Below, one piece after another: positions 53,317 to 63,332 of a DNA stretch of 64,000 bases (within the stretch, counting starts at the first letter, position 1; every line of letters starts with the position of its first letter). Source of the DNA: Trinickia fusca (GTDB lineage: Bacteria; Pseudomonadota; Gammaproteobacteria; Burkholderiales; Burkholderiaceae); assembly GCF_003628145.1 (NCBI RefSeq), contig NZ_RBZV01000002.1, positions 558,001 through 622,000 of the forward strand, in the 5' to 3' direction. The notes beneath the pieces are model-generated. The model saw nothing but the letters and a program-made list of their open reading frames with translations, ran no database searches and had not been told where the DNA came from. The position numbers and the translations under genes are program-made.

Positions 53317-54509
53317 TGGCGCATCCGCCGCGCACGCTCGAGCTCGCTGCTTCCGCTCGTGCCACTGGTGCGAGCGAGCATCGTCGCGCAGCCACGCGCG
53401 ATGTTGGCCGCCGCCGCTCCCGGATCGAAACGCCCGATCGTCTCGATGCATCGCCGCGCCGTGCGCTCGGCATCGGCAAAGTGATAGGTCGCGTCGATCA
53501 ACAGCCGCGTCAACGCAGGCACGTCACCGGCCGCGAACGCATGGCCCGTCACGCCTTCGACGACGAGCTCGGGCACGCAGCCGCAGCGGTCGCTGACGAT
53601 GGCCGGGCAGCCGTGGCTCAACGCTTCGTTGACGACGAGCCCCCACGGCTCGCTGAAGCTCGGCAGCACGAGGCACGTGGCCGAGAAGTACTCGCGCGAC
53701 AGCGGCTCGTCCTGCAAGCTGCCCGTGAAATGCACGGCGGCGCGCACGCCGCAGCGATCGACGGCCGTCTGTAGCGCGTCGTGCAGCGGCCCCGTGCCGA
53801 CGATGCGGAGCTGGGCATTCGACAGCGTCTCGCGCACGCGCGCGAACGCCTCGATCAGCGTACCGATGCCCTTTTCTTCCGAGAGCCGGCCGACGTACAG
53901 AAACACCGGTGCATCGCTCCTCCGGTGCGCGATGCGCTCGGCGAGCGCATGCTCGCGCGAATACCAGGGCGGCAAGGCCGCCGCCTGGCACGGCACGAAG
54001 ATCTTCTCGCGCTTGGCGCCGAGCGACATCAGGTATTCGAGACTGCGCTCGCCGAAGCCGAAATAACCGTCGCACAGCGCGAAGAACACGCGCTTCGGAA
54101 TCGATGTGACGAGCTTTCGCGGTCGATCGCGCGCGGTCGAGTCGCAGAAGACGGCGCGGCGCTTGCGCGTGACGATGCACGCGGCCAGCATGGCCCAGTA
54201 CTCGGGCCGGTGATAGCCGGGCAGCACGACGAGATCGGTCTTGGCCTTCAACACTTCCCGCGTGAGCCGCGCGGTCATCTTCCAGAGCGGCACGTCCTCA
54301 TAGCAGCCGTCGAACAACTTGTGCATCGGATAGCGATGAAACGAATAGTCGACGTCCGAAAAGCCGATGCGGTCCATTTCGGTATCCGCGATCTGCACGA
54401 TCGAGTAGCGGATCGAGCCCGCCGTCGACGACTTGTACAACGCCGACAGCACCGCACCCTTATGGCGCGACCATACGACGTTATGAAAGATCGTCACTGT
54501 TGCCGTCAT
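53313..54509 (-). CDS. Family 4 glycosyltransferase
   Basis: This 398-residue GT-B enzyme has a distinctive N-terminal half (VTIFHNVVWSRHKGAVLSALY) and a standard donor domain: FLYVGRLSEEKGIGTLIEAF near 200, and the E-x7-E region PSFSEPWGLVVNEALSHGCP near 285-304. It starts 15 bases after fcl and overlaps the WcaI-like gene by 4. Specificity is unknown; GDP-fucose and GDP-mannose are both available from this operon. Confidence 0.92.
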   Translation of the reverse strand: MTATVTIFHNVVWSRHKGAVLSALYKSSTAGSIRYSIVQIADTEMDRIGFSDVDYSFHRYPMHKLFDGCYEDVPLWKMTARLTREVLKAKTDLVVLPGYHRPEYWAMLAACIVTRKRRAVFCDSTARDRPRKLVTSIPKRVFFALCDGYFGFGERSLEYLMSLGAKREKIFVPCQAAALPPWYSREHALAERIAHRRSDAPVFLYVGRLSEEKGIGTLIEAFARVRETLSNAQLRIVGTGPLHDALQTAVDRCGVRAAVHFTGSLQDEPLSREYFSATCLVLPSFSEPWGLVVNEALSHGCPAIVSDRCGCVPELVVEGVTGHAFAAGDVPALTRLLIDATYHFADAERTARRCIETIGRFDPGAAAANIARGCATMLARTSGTSGSSELERARRMRQ

Positions 54510-54524
54510 TTGAAGTCTTCCGTG

Positions 54525-55469
54525 TCAGGTCGTCTCGAGCGCGCGGTAACGCACGCAAAAATCCGCGTAGGTGGCTTGGATGCCCGCTTCGAGATCGATC
54601 GTCGGCTGCCAGCCCATCTCTTTGAGGCGTGAGACGTCGAGCAGTTTTTGCGGCGTGCCGTCGGGCTTCGACGCATCGAACACGATCTCGCCGTCGAAGC
54701 CGACCACACGCGCGACGCAATGCGCGAGCTCGCGGATCGCTAGATCCTCTCCCACGCCGACGTTGTACATGCCGTCGACCAGGTCGTGCTCGAGCACGAA
54801 GCGCGTGGCCGACGCGAGATCGTCGACGTGCAGGAACTCGCGCCGCGGCGTGCCGGTGCCCCACACGGTCAGCGTCGGCGCATGCGCGACGCGCGCCTCG
54901 TGGGCCTTGCGGATCAGCGCGGGCAGCACATGGCTGCCCTGCGGGTCGTAGTTGTCGTTCGGGCCGTACAGGTTCGTCGGCATCAGCGCGACGTACTGCG
55001 TGCCGTATTGACGGTTGTACGCTTCGCACAGTTTCAGGCCCGCGATCTTCGCGATCGCATAAGCGTCGTTGGTCGGCTCGAGCGGCGACGTGAGCAGGTA
55101 TTCCTCGCGAATCGGCTGCGGACACAGCTTCGGATAGATACACGACGACCCGAAGAACACGAGCCGATCGACGTGAGCCCGGTACGCCGCGTCGATCACG
55201 TTCGTCTCGATCTCGAGATTCTCGTAAATGAACGAGGCGGGCCGCGACGCATTCGCGAGGATGCCGCCGACGCGCGCGGCCGCGAGCAATACGACGTCGA
55301 TGCGTTCGGCGTCGAAGAAGCGGTTCACGGCGCGCTGATCGAGCAGATCGAGTTCCTCATGCGTGCGCAGCACGAGATCGCGGTAGCCCTGCGCGGTCAG
55401 CTCGCGCACGAGCGCCGAGCCGACCATGCCGCGATGTCCTGCGATGTAAATGCGGGCGTTCTTGTCCAT
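54525..55469 (-). CDS. fcl: GDP-L-fucose synthase
   Basis: This 314-residue bifunctional epimerase-reductase turns GDP-4-dehydro-6-deoxy-D-mannose into GDP-L-fucose. It has the NADP-binding motif IAGHRGMVGSALVREL near residue 8, VFFGSSCIYP near 103 and the YAIAKIAGLKL catalytic motif near 135. ATG 55469 is right; the longer frame to 55610 runs into gmd. It follows gmd by 17 bases. Confidence 0.96.
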   Translation of the reverse strand: MDKNARIYIAGHRGMVGSALVRELTAQGYRDLVLRTHEELDLLDQRAVNRFFDAERIDVVLLAAARVGGILANASRPASFIYENLEIETNVIDAAYRAHVDRLVFFGSSCIYPKLCPQPIREEYLLTSPLEPTNDAYAIAKIAGLKLCEAYNRQYGTQYVALMPTNLYGPNDNYDPQGSHVLPALIRKAHEARVAHAPTLTVWGTGTPRREFLHVDDLASATRFVLEHDLVDGMYNVGVGEDLAIRELAHCVARVVGFDGEIVFDASKPDGTPQKLLDVSRLKEMGWQPTIDLEAGIQATYADFCVRYRALETT

Positions 55470-55486
55470 GTTCGTCACCTCACTCC

Positions 55487-56605
55487 TCACTCGTGATGCT
55501 CTAGCGCCGGAAAGCCGGCCATCGTCACGAGCGCGTCGCGACGCGCGAGCTGATAGTCGGCGCGCACCATCTCCTTGACGAGCGCCGCGAACGACGTGCG
55601 CGGCTGCCACCCCAGCTTCGCATGCGCTTTCGACGGATCGCCGAGCAGCGTTTCCACTTCCGTGGGCCGGAAATAACGCGGATCGACGCGCACGATCACG
55701 TCGCCTGGCGTCATACGGACGTCACGGTTCTCCACGTGCTCGACGATGCCGACCTCGTCGACGCCACTGCCTTCGAACCCCACCGTCACGCCGAGTTCGG
55801 CGGCCGCATGCTCGACGAAATCACGCACGCTGTACTGCTCGCCCGTCGCGATGACGAAGTCCTCGGGCTCTTCCTGTTGCAACATCAGCCATTGCATGTC
55901 GACGTAGTCGCGCGCATGCCCCCAGTCACGCAGCGCCGCCAGGTTGCCCAGATACAGCTCTCTTTGCAGGCCGACGGCGATGCGTGCGAGCGCGCGCGTG
56001 ATCTTGCGCGTGACGAACGTCTCGCCGCGCACCGGCGATTCGTGATTGAACAGAATCCCATTGCACGCGTAGATGCCATACGCCTCGCGATAGTTGATGG
56101 TCGTCCAGTACGCGAACAGCTTGGCCACCGCATATGGACTGCGCGGATAGAACGGTGTGCTCTCGCGCTGCGGCACTTCCTGCACGAGCCCGTAGAGCTC
56201 GGACGTCGACGCCTGGTAAAAGCGCGCCTTCTTCTCCATGCCGAGAATGCGCACGGCTTCGAGAATGCGCAGCGCGCCGAGTCCGTCGGCGTTGGCCGTG
56301 TACTCGGGTTCGTCGAACGAGACGGCGACGTGGCTCTGCGCCGCGAGGTTGTAGATCTCGTCGGGCTCGACGTGCTGGATCACGCGCATCAGGCTCGCCG
56401 AGTCGGTGAGATCGCCGTGATGCAAGAAGAAACGCTGATCCCGATCATGCGGATCGCGATACAGATGATCGATGCGATCCGTGTTGAAAATCGACGTGCG
56501 GCGCTTCAGTCCATGCACCAGATAACCCTTCTCGAGCAGCAGCTCGGCCAGATACGAGCCGTCCTGCCCGGTAACGCCGGTAATCAATGCGACTTTCGAA
56601 TTCAT
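55487..56605 (-). CDS. gmd: GDP-mannose 4,6-dehydratase
   Basis: This 372-residue enzyme makes GDP-4-dehydro-6-deoxy-D-mannose from GDP-mannose. It has [21 protein letters not shown] at residues 5-25, [17 protein letters not shown] near 130 and the [10 protein letters not shown] catalytic motif near 158. Length and start are standard. Its substrate is supplied by manC and its product goes to fcl. Confidence 0.97.
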   Translation of the reverse strand: MNSKVALITGVTGQDGSYLAELLLEKGYLVHGLKRRTSIFNTDRIDHLYRDPHDRDQRFFLHHGDLTDSASLMRVIQHVEPDEIYNLAAQSHVAVSFDEPEYTANADGLGALRILEAVRILGMEKKARFYQASTSELYGLVQEVPQRESTPFYPRSPYAVAKLFAYWTTINYREAYGIYACNGILFNHESPVRGETFVTRKITRALARIAVGLQRELYLGNLAALRDWGHARDYVDMQWLMLQQEEPEDFVIATGEQYSVRDFVEHAAAELGVTVGFEGSGVDEVGIVEHVENRDVRMTPGDVIVRVDPRYFRPTEVETLLGDPSKAHAKLGWQPRTSFAALVKEMVRADYQLARRDALVTMAGFPALEHHE

Positions 56606-56695
56606 CGTTGGTCCTCTTGCTGGTGAAGGCCGCGCCTAAAAACGCGCTTGACGCGGCTTGGGTTCGATATCGCAGCGGGCGCCGCTTTCATGTCC

Positions 56696-58936
56696 TCATT
56701 CGGAGATGCTCTCGTAGCCGTAGTAACCGCCGTTGTACGAGCCGCCGAGGATCGGCATGGCCGGTGGCACGTCGGTCAGCAGCACGCCCTTCAGATTCAC
56801 GCCGCCCGTCTCGAGACGCTTGGCGGTCTCGGTGATCTCGCCGATCGGATGGCGGCCATAGCGCACGACGAGCAGCGTCGTCCCCGCGTACTTGCCGATC
56901 ACCGTCGAGTCGGTCACGGCCAGCACCGGCGGCGTATCGATGATCACGAGGTCGTAGCCGCGCGAGATCGACTCGAGCACCTCGTGAAAGCGCTCGCTCA
57001 TCAAGAGCTCGGACGGGTGGCTCGGCAGCGTGCCCTTGGTCAGCACGTCGAGGCCCGGCAGCACCTCGTGCTGAATCACGCTGTGCGGTTCGACCCCGCG
57101 CAGCACGTCGGACAGCCCCGGCTGATGCCGCACGCCGAAGTGCGAATGCACCTCACCGCGCCGCATGTCGCCGTCGACCACCAGCACGCGCTTGCCGGCC
57201 GAGGCGACGAGCGCCGCAAGGTTCACGGACAGGAACGACTTGCCGGCATCGGGCCGCGAGCCCGTCAGCATGACGATGTTGTTGGGTGCCTGATCGAGCG
57301 AGAGCTGCAGCGTCGTGCGCAGACTGCGCACGCCCTCGACGGCGATGTCCTGCGGCGATTGCGCAGCCAGCACGTGCAGCCCCTGGCGCCGCATCATCAC
57401 GTTCTGCTGCAGCCGCAGTTGCAGGCCGCTGCGCGGCACCACCGCGAACACGGGCACGCCGATCGCGTTCTCGATCTCGTCGGCACGCTCGACACCGCCG
57501 TACAGCGCCTTCTTCATGAACGCGACGACGATGCCGACGAATAGCCCGCCGCCAAACCCGATCAGGATCACGATGATGCGCTTGGGCCACACGGGCTCGT
57601 CAGGCGTCTCGGCAAAATCGACGACGCGTACGTTGCCGATCTGCCCCGCCTTGATCACGCGCAACTGTTGCGCGCTGTTGAGCAGGTTCGTGTAGAGCTC
57701 GGTGTCGACGCGCACATCGCGCAACAGCCTTAGCGCGGTCTGCTCGGTATCGGGCAACGCCGCGACGCTCTTCGACATCTGGCCTTGCGCGCTCTGCAGC
57801 TGAGCGATTTGCGCATCGAGCGCGGCCACGGCCGGGTGGCTCGCGGTGAAGCGCTGCGAGAGATCGGCACGCTGACGCTGCAAGTCGGCGAGCTTGGTCT
57901 TGTTGTCGACGACCTGTTGCAGCAGCAGCCGGCTTTCCTCGCTGAGGTCCACCGTGCCGTGGCTGTTACGGAACGTGTTGTAGCGCTGCTCGGCGTCGTC
58001 GAGCTCGTGACGCAGTTGCGGCAACTGCTGATCGAGGAACGCCAGCGTATGCTCGGCTTCGGCCGAGCGGCGATCCATGTCCTGCTTGATGAACTGACGC
58101 GCGACGCCGTTCACGATGTCGGCGGTGAGCTTCGGATTCGAGCCTTCGAGGCTCAACGCGATGACGCCCGATTGCAGCGCGGTCTCCGTGACCTTCAGCG
58201 CCTTCTGCAAGTGGCTGACCGTATCGACGGTCGACGCGCGCGACAGCTCGAACTGCGTCCCGGGGCGCGCCCTCAGTTGATCGACGTGCACGAGCACGGG
58301 CCCCGCCGACGAGACGCCCGTGACGTCCTCGCCCACGCGTCCGCTCGCGATCGCGATACCGTCGGGATCGGCGAGCGTGAACGTGCCGGCCGGTCCCGCC
58401 GTCAACGTGAAGTTCTTCCCGTACAGCGATGACGGCGTCTCGAACCGCGCCATCGCCATTTTCTCGTTGCCCCACGCGAAACCGCCAAGGTCCATGAACG
58501 GCTCGACGGTGAAGCCCCATTTGCCCGTCGTCAGCGCAGCCAGCAAGCCGCCGATCACCGGCAGCGTGCGCGGCTGTGCGGTGATGTCGATGTGCAGGTT
58601 GTTCACGGTCGCCTCGGTGACGAGACGAGAGCGCAGCAACTCGACCTGCGCGGCCGTCGTCGCCTTGCGTTCGAACATCCGCGAGAGCGGCTCGATGGTC
58701 TGCTGCTGGTTACCACCGCCCCCGCCGTTGTCGGCGTTTTGCGCATCCTCGACCTGAATCATCGCGTCGGCCTTGTAGACGGGCCGCGCGAGGAATGCAT
58801 AGCCGGTGGCGATCAAGAGCCCGGCGAGCGTGATCGAGACGATGAGGCGCCAGTTCGCCACGATCGCCTGCAGATAGTCGGTTAGACGCAACTCGTCGGT
58901 GGCCGAAACGTCGGTGTAGCGGTTATCGAAATTCAT
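56696..58936 (-). CDS. wzc: BY-kinase / polysaccharide co-polymerase (Wzc-like)
   Basis: This 746-residue protein has a Wzz domain with two membrane helices (near residues 28-50 and 430-450) around a periplasmic coiled-coil, and a C-terminal BY-kinase: Walker A GSRPDAGKSFLS near 550, Walker A' VLVVDGDMRRG near 578 and Walker B LVIIDTPPVL near 655. The tail GGSYNGGYYGYESISE has four tyrosines for autophosphorylation. It controls polymerisation and export with Wza. ATG 58936 or 58942 are both possible. It starts 80 bases after wza; no Wzb phosphatase gene is present. Confidence 0.95.
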   Translation of the reverse strand: MNFDNRYTDVSATDELRLTDYLQAIVANWRLIVSITLAGLLIATGYAFLARPVYKADAMIQVEDAQNADNGGGGGNQQQTIEPLSRMFERKATTAAQVELLRSRLVTEATVNNLHIDITAQPRTLPVIGGLLAALTTGKWGFTVEPFMDLGGFAWGNEKMAMARFETPSSLYGKNFTLTAGPAGTFTLADPDGIAIASGRVGEDVTGVSSAGPVLVHVDQLRARPGTQFELSRASTVDTVSHLQKALKVTETALQSGVIALSLEGSNPKLTADIVNGVARQFIKQDMDRRSAEAEHTLAFLDQQLPQLRHELDDAEQRYNTFRNSHGTVDLSEESRLLLQQVVDNKTKLADLQRQRADLSQRFTASHPAVAALDAQIAQLQSAQGQMSKSVAALPDTEQTALRLLRDVRVDTELYTNLLNSAQQLRVIKAGQIGNVRVVDFAETPDEPVWPKRIIVILIGFGGGLFVGIVVAFMKKALYGGVERADEIENAIGVPVFAVVPRSGLQLRLQQNVMMRRQGLHVLAAQSPQDIAVEGVRSLRTTLQLSLDQAPNNIVMLTGSRPDAGKSFLSVNLAALVASAGKRVLVVDGDMRRGEVHSHFGVRHQPGLSDVLRGVEPHSVIQHEVLPGLDVLTKGTLPSHPSELLMSERFHEVLESISRGYDLVIIDTPPVLAVTDSTVIGKYAGTTLLVVRYGRHPIGEITETAKRLETGGVNLKGVLLTDVPPAMPILGGSYNGGYYGYESISE

Positions 58937-59016
58937 GCCCATATCGGTTGCCCATATCAGAGGCGCACTTCGTCGCGTGCGTAGCGCGCCGAAGTGCGGA
59001 TATCGCGACCCTCCCG

Positions 59017-60165
59017 TCACTTGGTCACGATGGCGGCCGTCAGCCCTGCGTTGATGGCTGGCAGGAACAGGTTCAGCACACGGTTGAACTTCACGAGCGC
59101 GCCGTTATCGACGTAGACGACGTCCTTCGGCTGCAGCGCGAACTGATTCGCGAGCACCATCGAAACCGGCGACGTCGCATCGAGGTGATAGATCTGCGGA
59201 TTGGCGCTGGTCGAATTGCGGATCACGAACAATTGCTTGGCCTCGGCCGTGTTCGGATTGAGGCTGCCCGCCTGCGAGAGCGCTTCGGCCAGCGTGAGCC
59301 TGCCGTCGCGCATCGGCATGACCGTCGCAGGCTTGTTGACTTCGCCCATCACGTAGACGCCGTTTTCGTCGCGCGAGTCCACGCGCACCATGTCGCCCGG
59401 CTTGAGCACGATGTCCGACGGGCTGTGCCCCGCTTTCACGAGCTGGGGGAAGTCCAGCGGATACGTGGTGCCGTCGCGCACGAGCGTGACGCGGCTTTGG
59501 TCCGCGCCGTCGGTGAAACCGCCCGCGCGGCCGATCGCCTCCGTCAGCGTCATCGGTATGTCGGTGATCTGCATGCTGCCGGGCGTGCGCACCTGGCCTT
59601 CCATGTAGATCTGCGTCGCACGGAACGAGGCGATGCGCACCGTGACCTCGGGTTTCTTGTAGACCTTGCTGATGCGCTCGACGATCTTGCGCTGCACCTG
59701 CTCGACACTGTCGCCGGCGACGTGCACGGTGCCCGCATACGGGAACTGCACGTTGCCCGCCTCGTCGACGACGAACCCAGGCGCTGCATCGGACGTTCGC
59801 GTACTCTGCGCCGGCTGACCGAGTGCGGCCGCGAGCTCGGGGTGATCCCATACGGTGATTTGCAGCACGTCGCCAGGGCCGAGGCGATAACCGCTCGGCT
59901 TGCCGAACAAGCTCTGCGTCTGTGCGGGCAGCGTCTGCTGCGCCGCCTGGTCATTCATCTGCCGGATCAACGCCATGTTGATGTCGGTGATGGGCACCTG
60001 CTTGCCTTGCTCCGCCGTGGCGCTGTATTCGCCGCCGGTCTCGGCGACGGTCGCCGGCGTCACCATGCGCTGGCCAGGCACGATCGAGCAGGCCGACACC
60101 ATGCCCGCCACCGCGATGAAGACATAAGGCGAAATCGCGCGAAGGCGCATCTCTGGGTAGCACAT
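59017..60165 (-). CDS. wza: Outer membrane polysaccharide export protein (Wza-like)
   Basis: This 382-residue lipoprotein has a signal with lipobox (FIAVAGMVSAC, cysteine near residue 26) and OPX/SLBB domains: GYRLGPGDVLQITVWDHPEL near 93, YVMGEVNKPATVMP near 270. It forms the outer membrane export channel with Wzc. GGAGG lies eight bases ahead of ATG 60165; the frame extends much further upstream through the previous gene and that part is not real. Confidence 0.95.
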   Translation of the reverse strand: MCYPEMRLRAISPYVFIAVAGMVSACSIVPGQRMVTPATVAETGGEYSATAEQGKQVPITDINMALIRQMNDQAAQQTLPAQTQSLFGKPSGYRLGPGDVLQITVWDHPELAAALGQPAQSTRTSDAAPGFVVDEAGNVQFPYAGTVHVAGDSVEQVQRKIVERISKVYKKPEVTVRIASFRATQIYMEGQVRTPGSMQITDIPMTLTEAIGRAGGFTDGADQSRVTLVRDGTTYPLDFPQLVKAGHSPSDIVLKPGDMVRVDSRDENGVYVMGEVNKPATVMPMRDGRLTLAEALSQAGSLNPNTAEAKQLFVIRNSTSANPQIYHLDATSPVSMVLANQFALQPKDVVYVDNGALVKFNRVLNLFLPAINAGLTAAIVTK

Positions 60166-60221
60166 GATTTTTCCTCCATGCCGGTTGTTACGCTCGTCGT
60201 TGCTCATCGCCATCGGTACGC

Positions 60222-61673
60222 TCAATACGCGTTGCTGTTCACGAGACCCTTGACCACGGTCGCGGCGATGATGCGCATGTCGAGCGCGAACGACCAGTTG
60301 CCCAAGTAGTACAAATCGTGCGCGACGCGCCGCTCCATCTTTTCGATGCGGTCGGTCTCGCCGCGATAACCGTTGATCTGCGCCCATCCGGTGATGCCAG
60401 GTTTGATCCGATAGCGATGGATGTAGCCGGCGACGACTTTCTGATAAAGGTCGTCGTGCTCGAGTGCATGAGGCCGCGGTCCGACGACCGACATGTCGCC
60501 GCACAGGACGTTGAAGAACTGCGGCAGCTCGTCGAGGCTCGTGCGGCGCAGGAACGCGCCCAACTTCGTGACGCGCGGATCGTGCCGTACCGCCTGCTGG
60601 ACGACGCCGGGCGCTTCCCGATGCACGCGCATCGAGCGGAATTTGTAGATCGTGAACACGCGCCCGTCGGCGCCCTTGCGCTTTTGCTTGAACAGCACGG
60701 GCCCGTGCGAGGACAGCTTGACGGCGATCGCGATCGCGAGCAGCAGCGGCGCGAGGCCGACGAGCGCGCAGGCCGCGAACACGCGATCGAACACGTCCTT
60801 CTTGAGCATGGCGCTCGGCGAGAGCGGCGAGGCGACCAGGTTGATCGCCGGCACGCCGATCAGGTCGATCACGCCGCTGTCGAACAGCGCGAGGCTGCGC
60901 ACGTCGGGCATGAAGCGGATGTTCACGAGATCGTTTCGGAACTCGCCGATCACGCGCAGGATCGTGGGCTCTTCCGACAGTGGCAGCGCGAGCCACACCT
61001 CATGCAGATCGGCGTTGCGCACGTGCTTGGCGAACGCCTCGAGATCGTGGAATCGCACGGCACGCGCCTCTTCGCCCCGGCTCGAGCGGTCCCCATAAAG
61101 CAGGTCGAACCCCGGCATGCCGAACCCTGGCATGTCGTGCCCCGGCGCGGCCGTGTCATTGCCCGGCGTGTAGATGGCGCTCGCACGAAAGCCCGTGCCC
61201 GGCGCCGCTTCGATGCGACGCAGAATCGCGTCGCAGTGCGGTCCGCCACCGACCAGCGCGACCTGGTGCAGGTTCATGCCGGCATGGCGCAGGCGCGCGA
61301 GCACTGCGTGCGCGACGAGCCGATAGGCGATCAACAGCGAGCCCGCGAGCGCGCTCCAGTACACGAACCACAGGCGCGACACGAGGTCGATCTGGCGCAG
61401 CGAGAACATCGCCGTCAACGCACACCCCTGCACGACGAACCACGCGAGGGCGACCTGTCCCGCTAGTACGCGCTTGGAGCGGCCGCGCCACGACTCGTAC
61501 ACGCCGAATACCGGAAACAGCACGAGCGCGAATGCTGCCGTGAAGAACGCGAAGCCGTCGGTAAAGCCGCGCTGGCCCCACTCGGCGAAACGCAGATGCG
61601 ATGCGAGGGCGGCAGTAGCGATGATGAGCGCGACGTCGCCCAGTCGCGCGAACAAGCCTTGTAAATCACGCAT
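60222..61673 (-). CDS. wcaJ: Undecaprenyl-phosphate glucose phosphotransferase (WcaJ-like)
   Basis: This 483-residue polyprenyl-phosphate hexose-1-phosphate transferase has four N-terminal membrane helices, a cytosolic CoA-binding-like domain ([19 protein letters not shown] near 137) and the C-terminal catalytic domain: [20 protein letters not shown] near 340, [19 protein letters not shown] near 390 and [18 protein letters not shown] near 430. It starts the repeat unit, usually with glucose-1-phosphate. ATG 61673 overlaps manC by 8 bases. Confidence 0.94.
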   Translation of the reverse strand: MRDLQGLFARLGDVALIIATAALASHLRFAEWGQRGFTDGFAFFTAAFALVLFPVFGVYESWRGRSKRVLAGQVALAWFVVQGCALTAMFSLRQIDLVSRLWFVYWSALAGSLLIAYRLVAHAVLARLRHAGMNLHQVALVGGGPHCDAILRRIEAAPGTGFRASAIYTPGNDTAAPGHDMPGFGMPGFDLLYGDRSSRGEEARAVRFHDLEAFAKHVRNADLHEVWLALPLSEEPTILRVIGEFRNDLVNIRFMPDVRSLALFDSGVIDLIGVPAINLVASPLSPSAMLKKDVFDRVFAACALVGLAPLLLAIAIAVKLSSHGPVLFKQKRKGADGRVFTIYKFRSMRVHREAPGVVQQAVRHDPRVTKLGAFLRRTSLDELPQFFNVLCGDMSVVGPRPHALEHDDLYQKVVAGYIHRYRIKPGITGWAQINGYRGETDRIEKMERRVAHDLYYLGNWSFALDMRIIAATVVKGLVNSNAY

Positions 61674-63315
61674 AGGGATCCTCCACGCTTCGAGGCGCGC
61701 CGGAACGCGACGCGGCCTCGTCGCCGCCTGTCGCTTGAGCAGGGCAGCGGCCGTATTGATCCTCGAAGCGCACGATGTCGTCTTCGCCGAGATACGCACC
61801 CGATTGCACTTCGATGATTTCGAGCGGCACTTTGCCCGGGTTGTCGAGCCGATGGCGCACACCGAGCGGGATGAACGTCGATTCGTTCTCCGAGAGCAGG
61901 AACTGCTCGTCGCCGCGCGTCACGAGCGCCGTGCCGCGCACGACGACCCAGTGTTCGGCGCGGTGATGGTGCATCTGCAACGACAGCCGCGCGCCCGGCG
62001 AAACGACGATGCGCTTGACCTGAAAGCGCTCGCCATGATCGATCGAGTCATAGAAGCCCCACGGACGTCGCACCTTGCGATGCGCGTCGGCTTCGGGTGC
62101 GTGCTCGGCCTTGATGCGCGCGACGAGCCCTTTCACGCGCTGCACGTGCGAGCGGTCGGCCACGAGCACGGCATCGGGCGTCTCGACGACGACGACGTTG
62201 GTCGTGCCCACGCACGCGACGAGCCGCCCTTCCGAGTGCGCATAGGTCGAGGTCGCGCCTTCCAGCACGACGCGGCCGCGCGCGACGTTGCCGCACTCGT
62301 CCTTCTCGAGGGCATCCCAGACGGCGTCCCACGAGCCAAGATCGGACCAGCCCGCGTCGAGCGGCACGACGACACCGCGGCACGGCGCATCGATGGTGCC
62401 GATGCGCTCCATCACCGCATAGTCGATCGAATCGGCCGGCGCGCGCGCGAACGACTCGGGCGCCGGCCGGAAGTGCTCGCCTTCGACCGTGCCGTCGACG
62501 AATGCCGCGAGGCAAGCGTCGTGCATCTCCGGGTGCATGGCACGGAGCACGTCGAGCCACACCGAGGCGCGCATCACGAAGATGCCGCTGTTCCACCAGT
62601 AGGTGCCCGCCGCGACATACTGCGCGGCAAGCTCAGCCGCGGGCTTTTCGACGAATCGGTCGAGTTGATGGCTGCCGTCACCGAGCGCCTCGCCGATGCG
62701 GATATAACCGAAGCCCGTATCGGGGCGCGTGGGTGGCACGCCGAGGGTCGCGATCACGCCGCGTTCGGCGTGCCGCGCAGCCAGCTCGATCGCCTGCTTG
62801 AGCGCCTGAACGTCGGCGATCGCATGGTCGGCGGGCATGACGACGAGGATGGCGTCCTCGCCTTGCTCGCACGCCAGCGCCGCGGCAAGCGTCAGCGCAG
62901 GCGCCGTGTCGCGCCGCGCGGGCTCGACGATGAGCCGAGGCACGACGCCGCTTGCGCGCAACTGCTCGTCGATAATGAAGCAGTGCTCCCCGCCGCACAC
63001 GACAATAGGCGAAGCAGCGAGCGTCCAGCCGTCGGGGAAGCCGTCGAGGCGGTGCACGGTCGCCTGCAGCAGCGAATCGGAACCCACCACATCGATCAAC
63101 TGTTTCGGAAAGTGCTCGCGCGACATCGGCCACAACCGCGTGCCCGAGCCGCCTGCGAGGACAACGGGGACGATGCGCTTGCACGGCGCGTACGTCGCCT
63201 CCGAAGCGGCGGGCGCAGCGTCGTGCACGGCCTCTCCCGCCTTCGCCTGGATGGCCGGCACCGGTGCCATGCCAGCATGGCCGACGCCGTCATCGCGTCG
63301 TTCGTGAAGCCTCAT
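61666..63315 (-). CDS. manC: Mannose-1-phosphate guanylyltransferase / mannose-6-phosphate isomerase
   Basis: This 549-residue bifunctional enzyme makes GDP-mannose. The nucleotidyltransferase part has [20 protein letters not shown] near residue 50 and VVMPADHAI near 165; the cupin isomerase part at the end has RPWGFYDSIDHGERFQVKRI near 440 and LSLQMHHHRAEHWVVVRG near 470. The 48-residue N-terminal extension is unusual and low-complexity. AAGGAG lies eight bases before ATG 63315. It follows the AraC gene by 17 bases. Confidence 0.94.
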   Translation of the reverse strand: MRLHERRDDGVGHAGMAPVPAIQAKAGEAVHDAAPAASEATYAPCKRIVPVVLAGGSGTRLWPMSREHFPKQLIDVVGSDSLLQATVHRLDGFPDGWTLAASPIVVCGGEHCFIIDEQLRASGVVPRLIVEPARRDTAPALTLAAALACEQGEDAILVVMPADHAIADVQALKQAIELAARHAERGVIATLGVPPTRPDTGFGYIRIGEALGDGSHQLDRFVEKPAAELAAQYVAAGTYWWNSGIFVMRASVWLDVLRAMHPEMHDACLAAFVDGTVEGEHFRPAPESFARAPADSIDYAVMERIGTIDAPCRGVVVPLDAGWSDLGSWDAVWDALEKDECGNVARGRVVLEGATSTYAHSEGRLVACVGTTNVVVVETPDAVLVADRSHVQRVKGLVARIKAEHAPEADAHRKVRRPWGFYDSIDHGERFQVKRIVVSPGARLSLQMHHHRAEHWVVVRGTALVTRGDEQFLLSENESTFIPLGVRHRLDNPGKVPLEIIEVQSGAYLGEDDIVRFEDQYGRCPAQATGGDEAASRSGAPRSVEDPYA

Positions 63316-63332
63316 ACCGGTTCTCCTTGTTC

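Noticed and set aside
60166..60996. N-terminal extension of the wza frame
   Set aside because: It runs antisense-free but out of frame through the wcaJ gene; wza has a strong ribosome-binding site and a lipoprotein signal at 60165.
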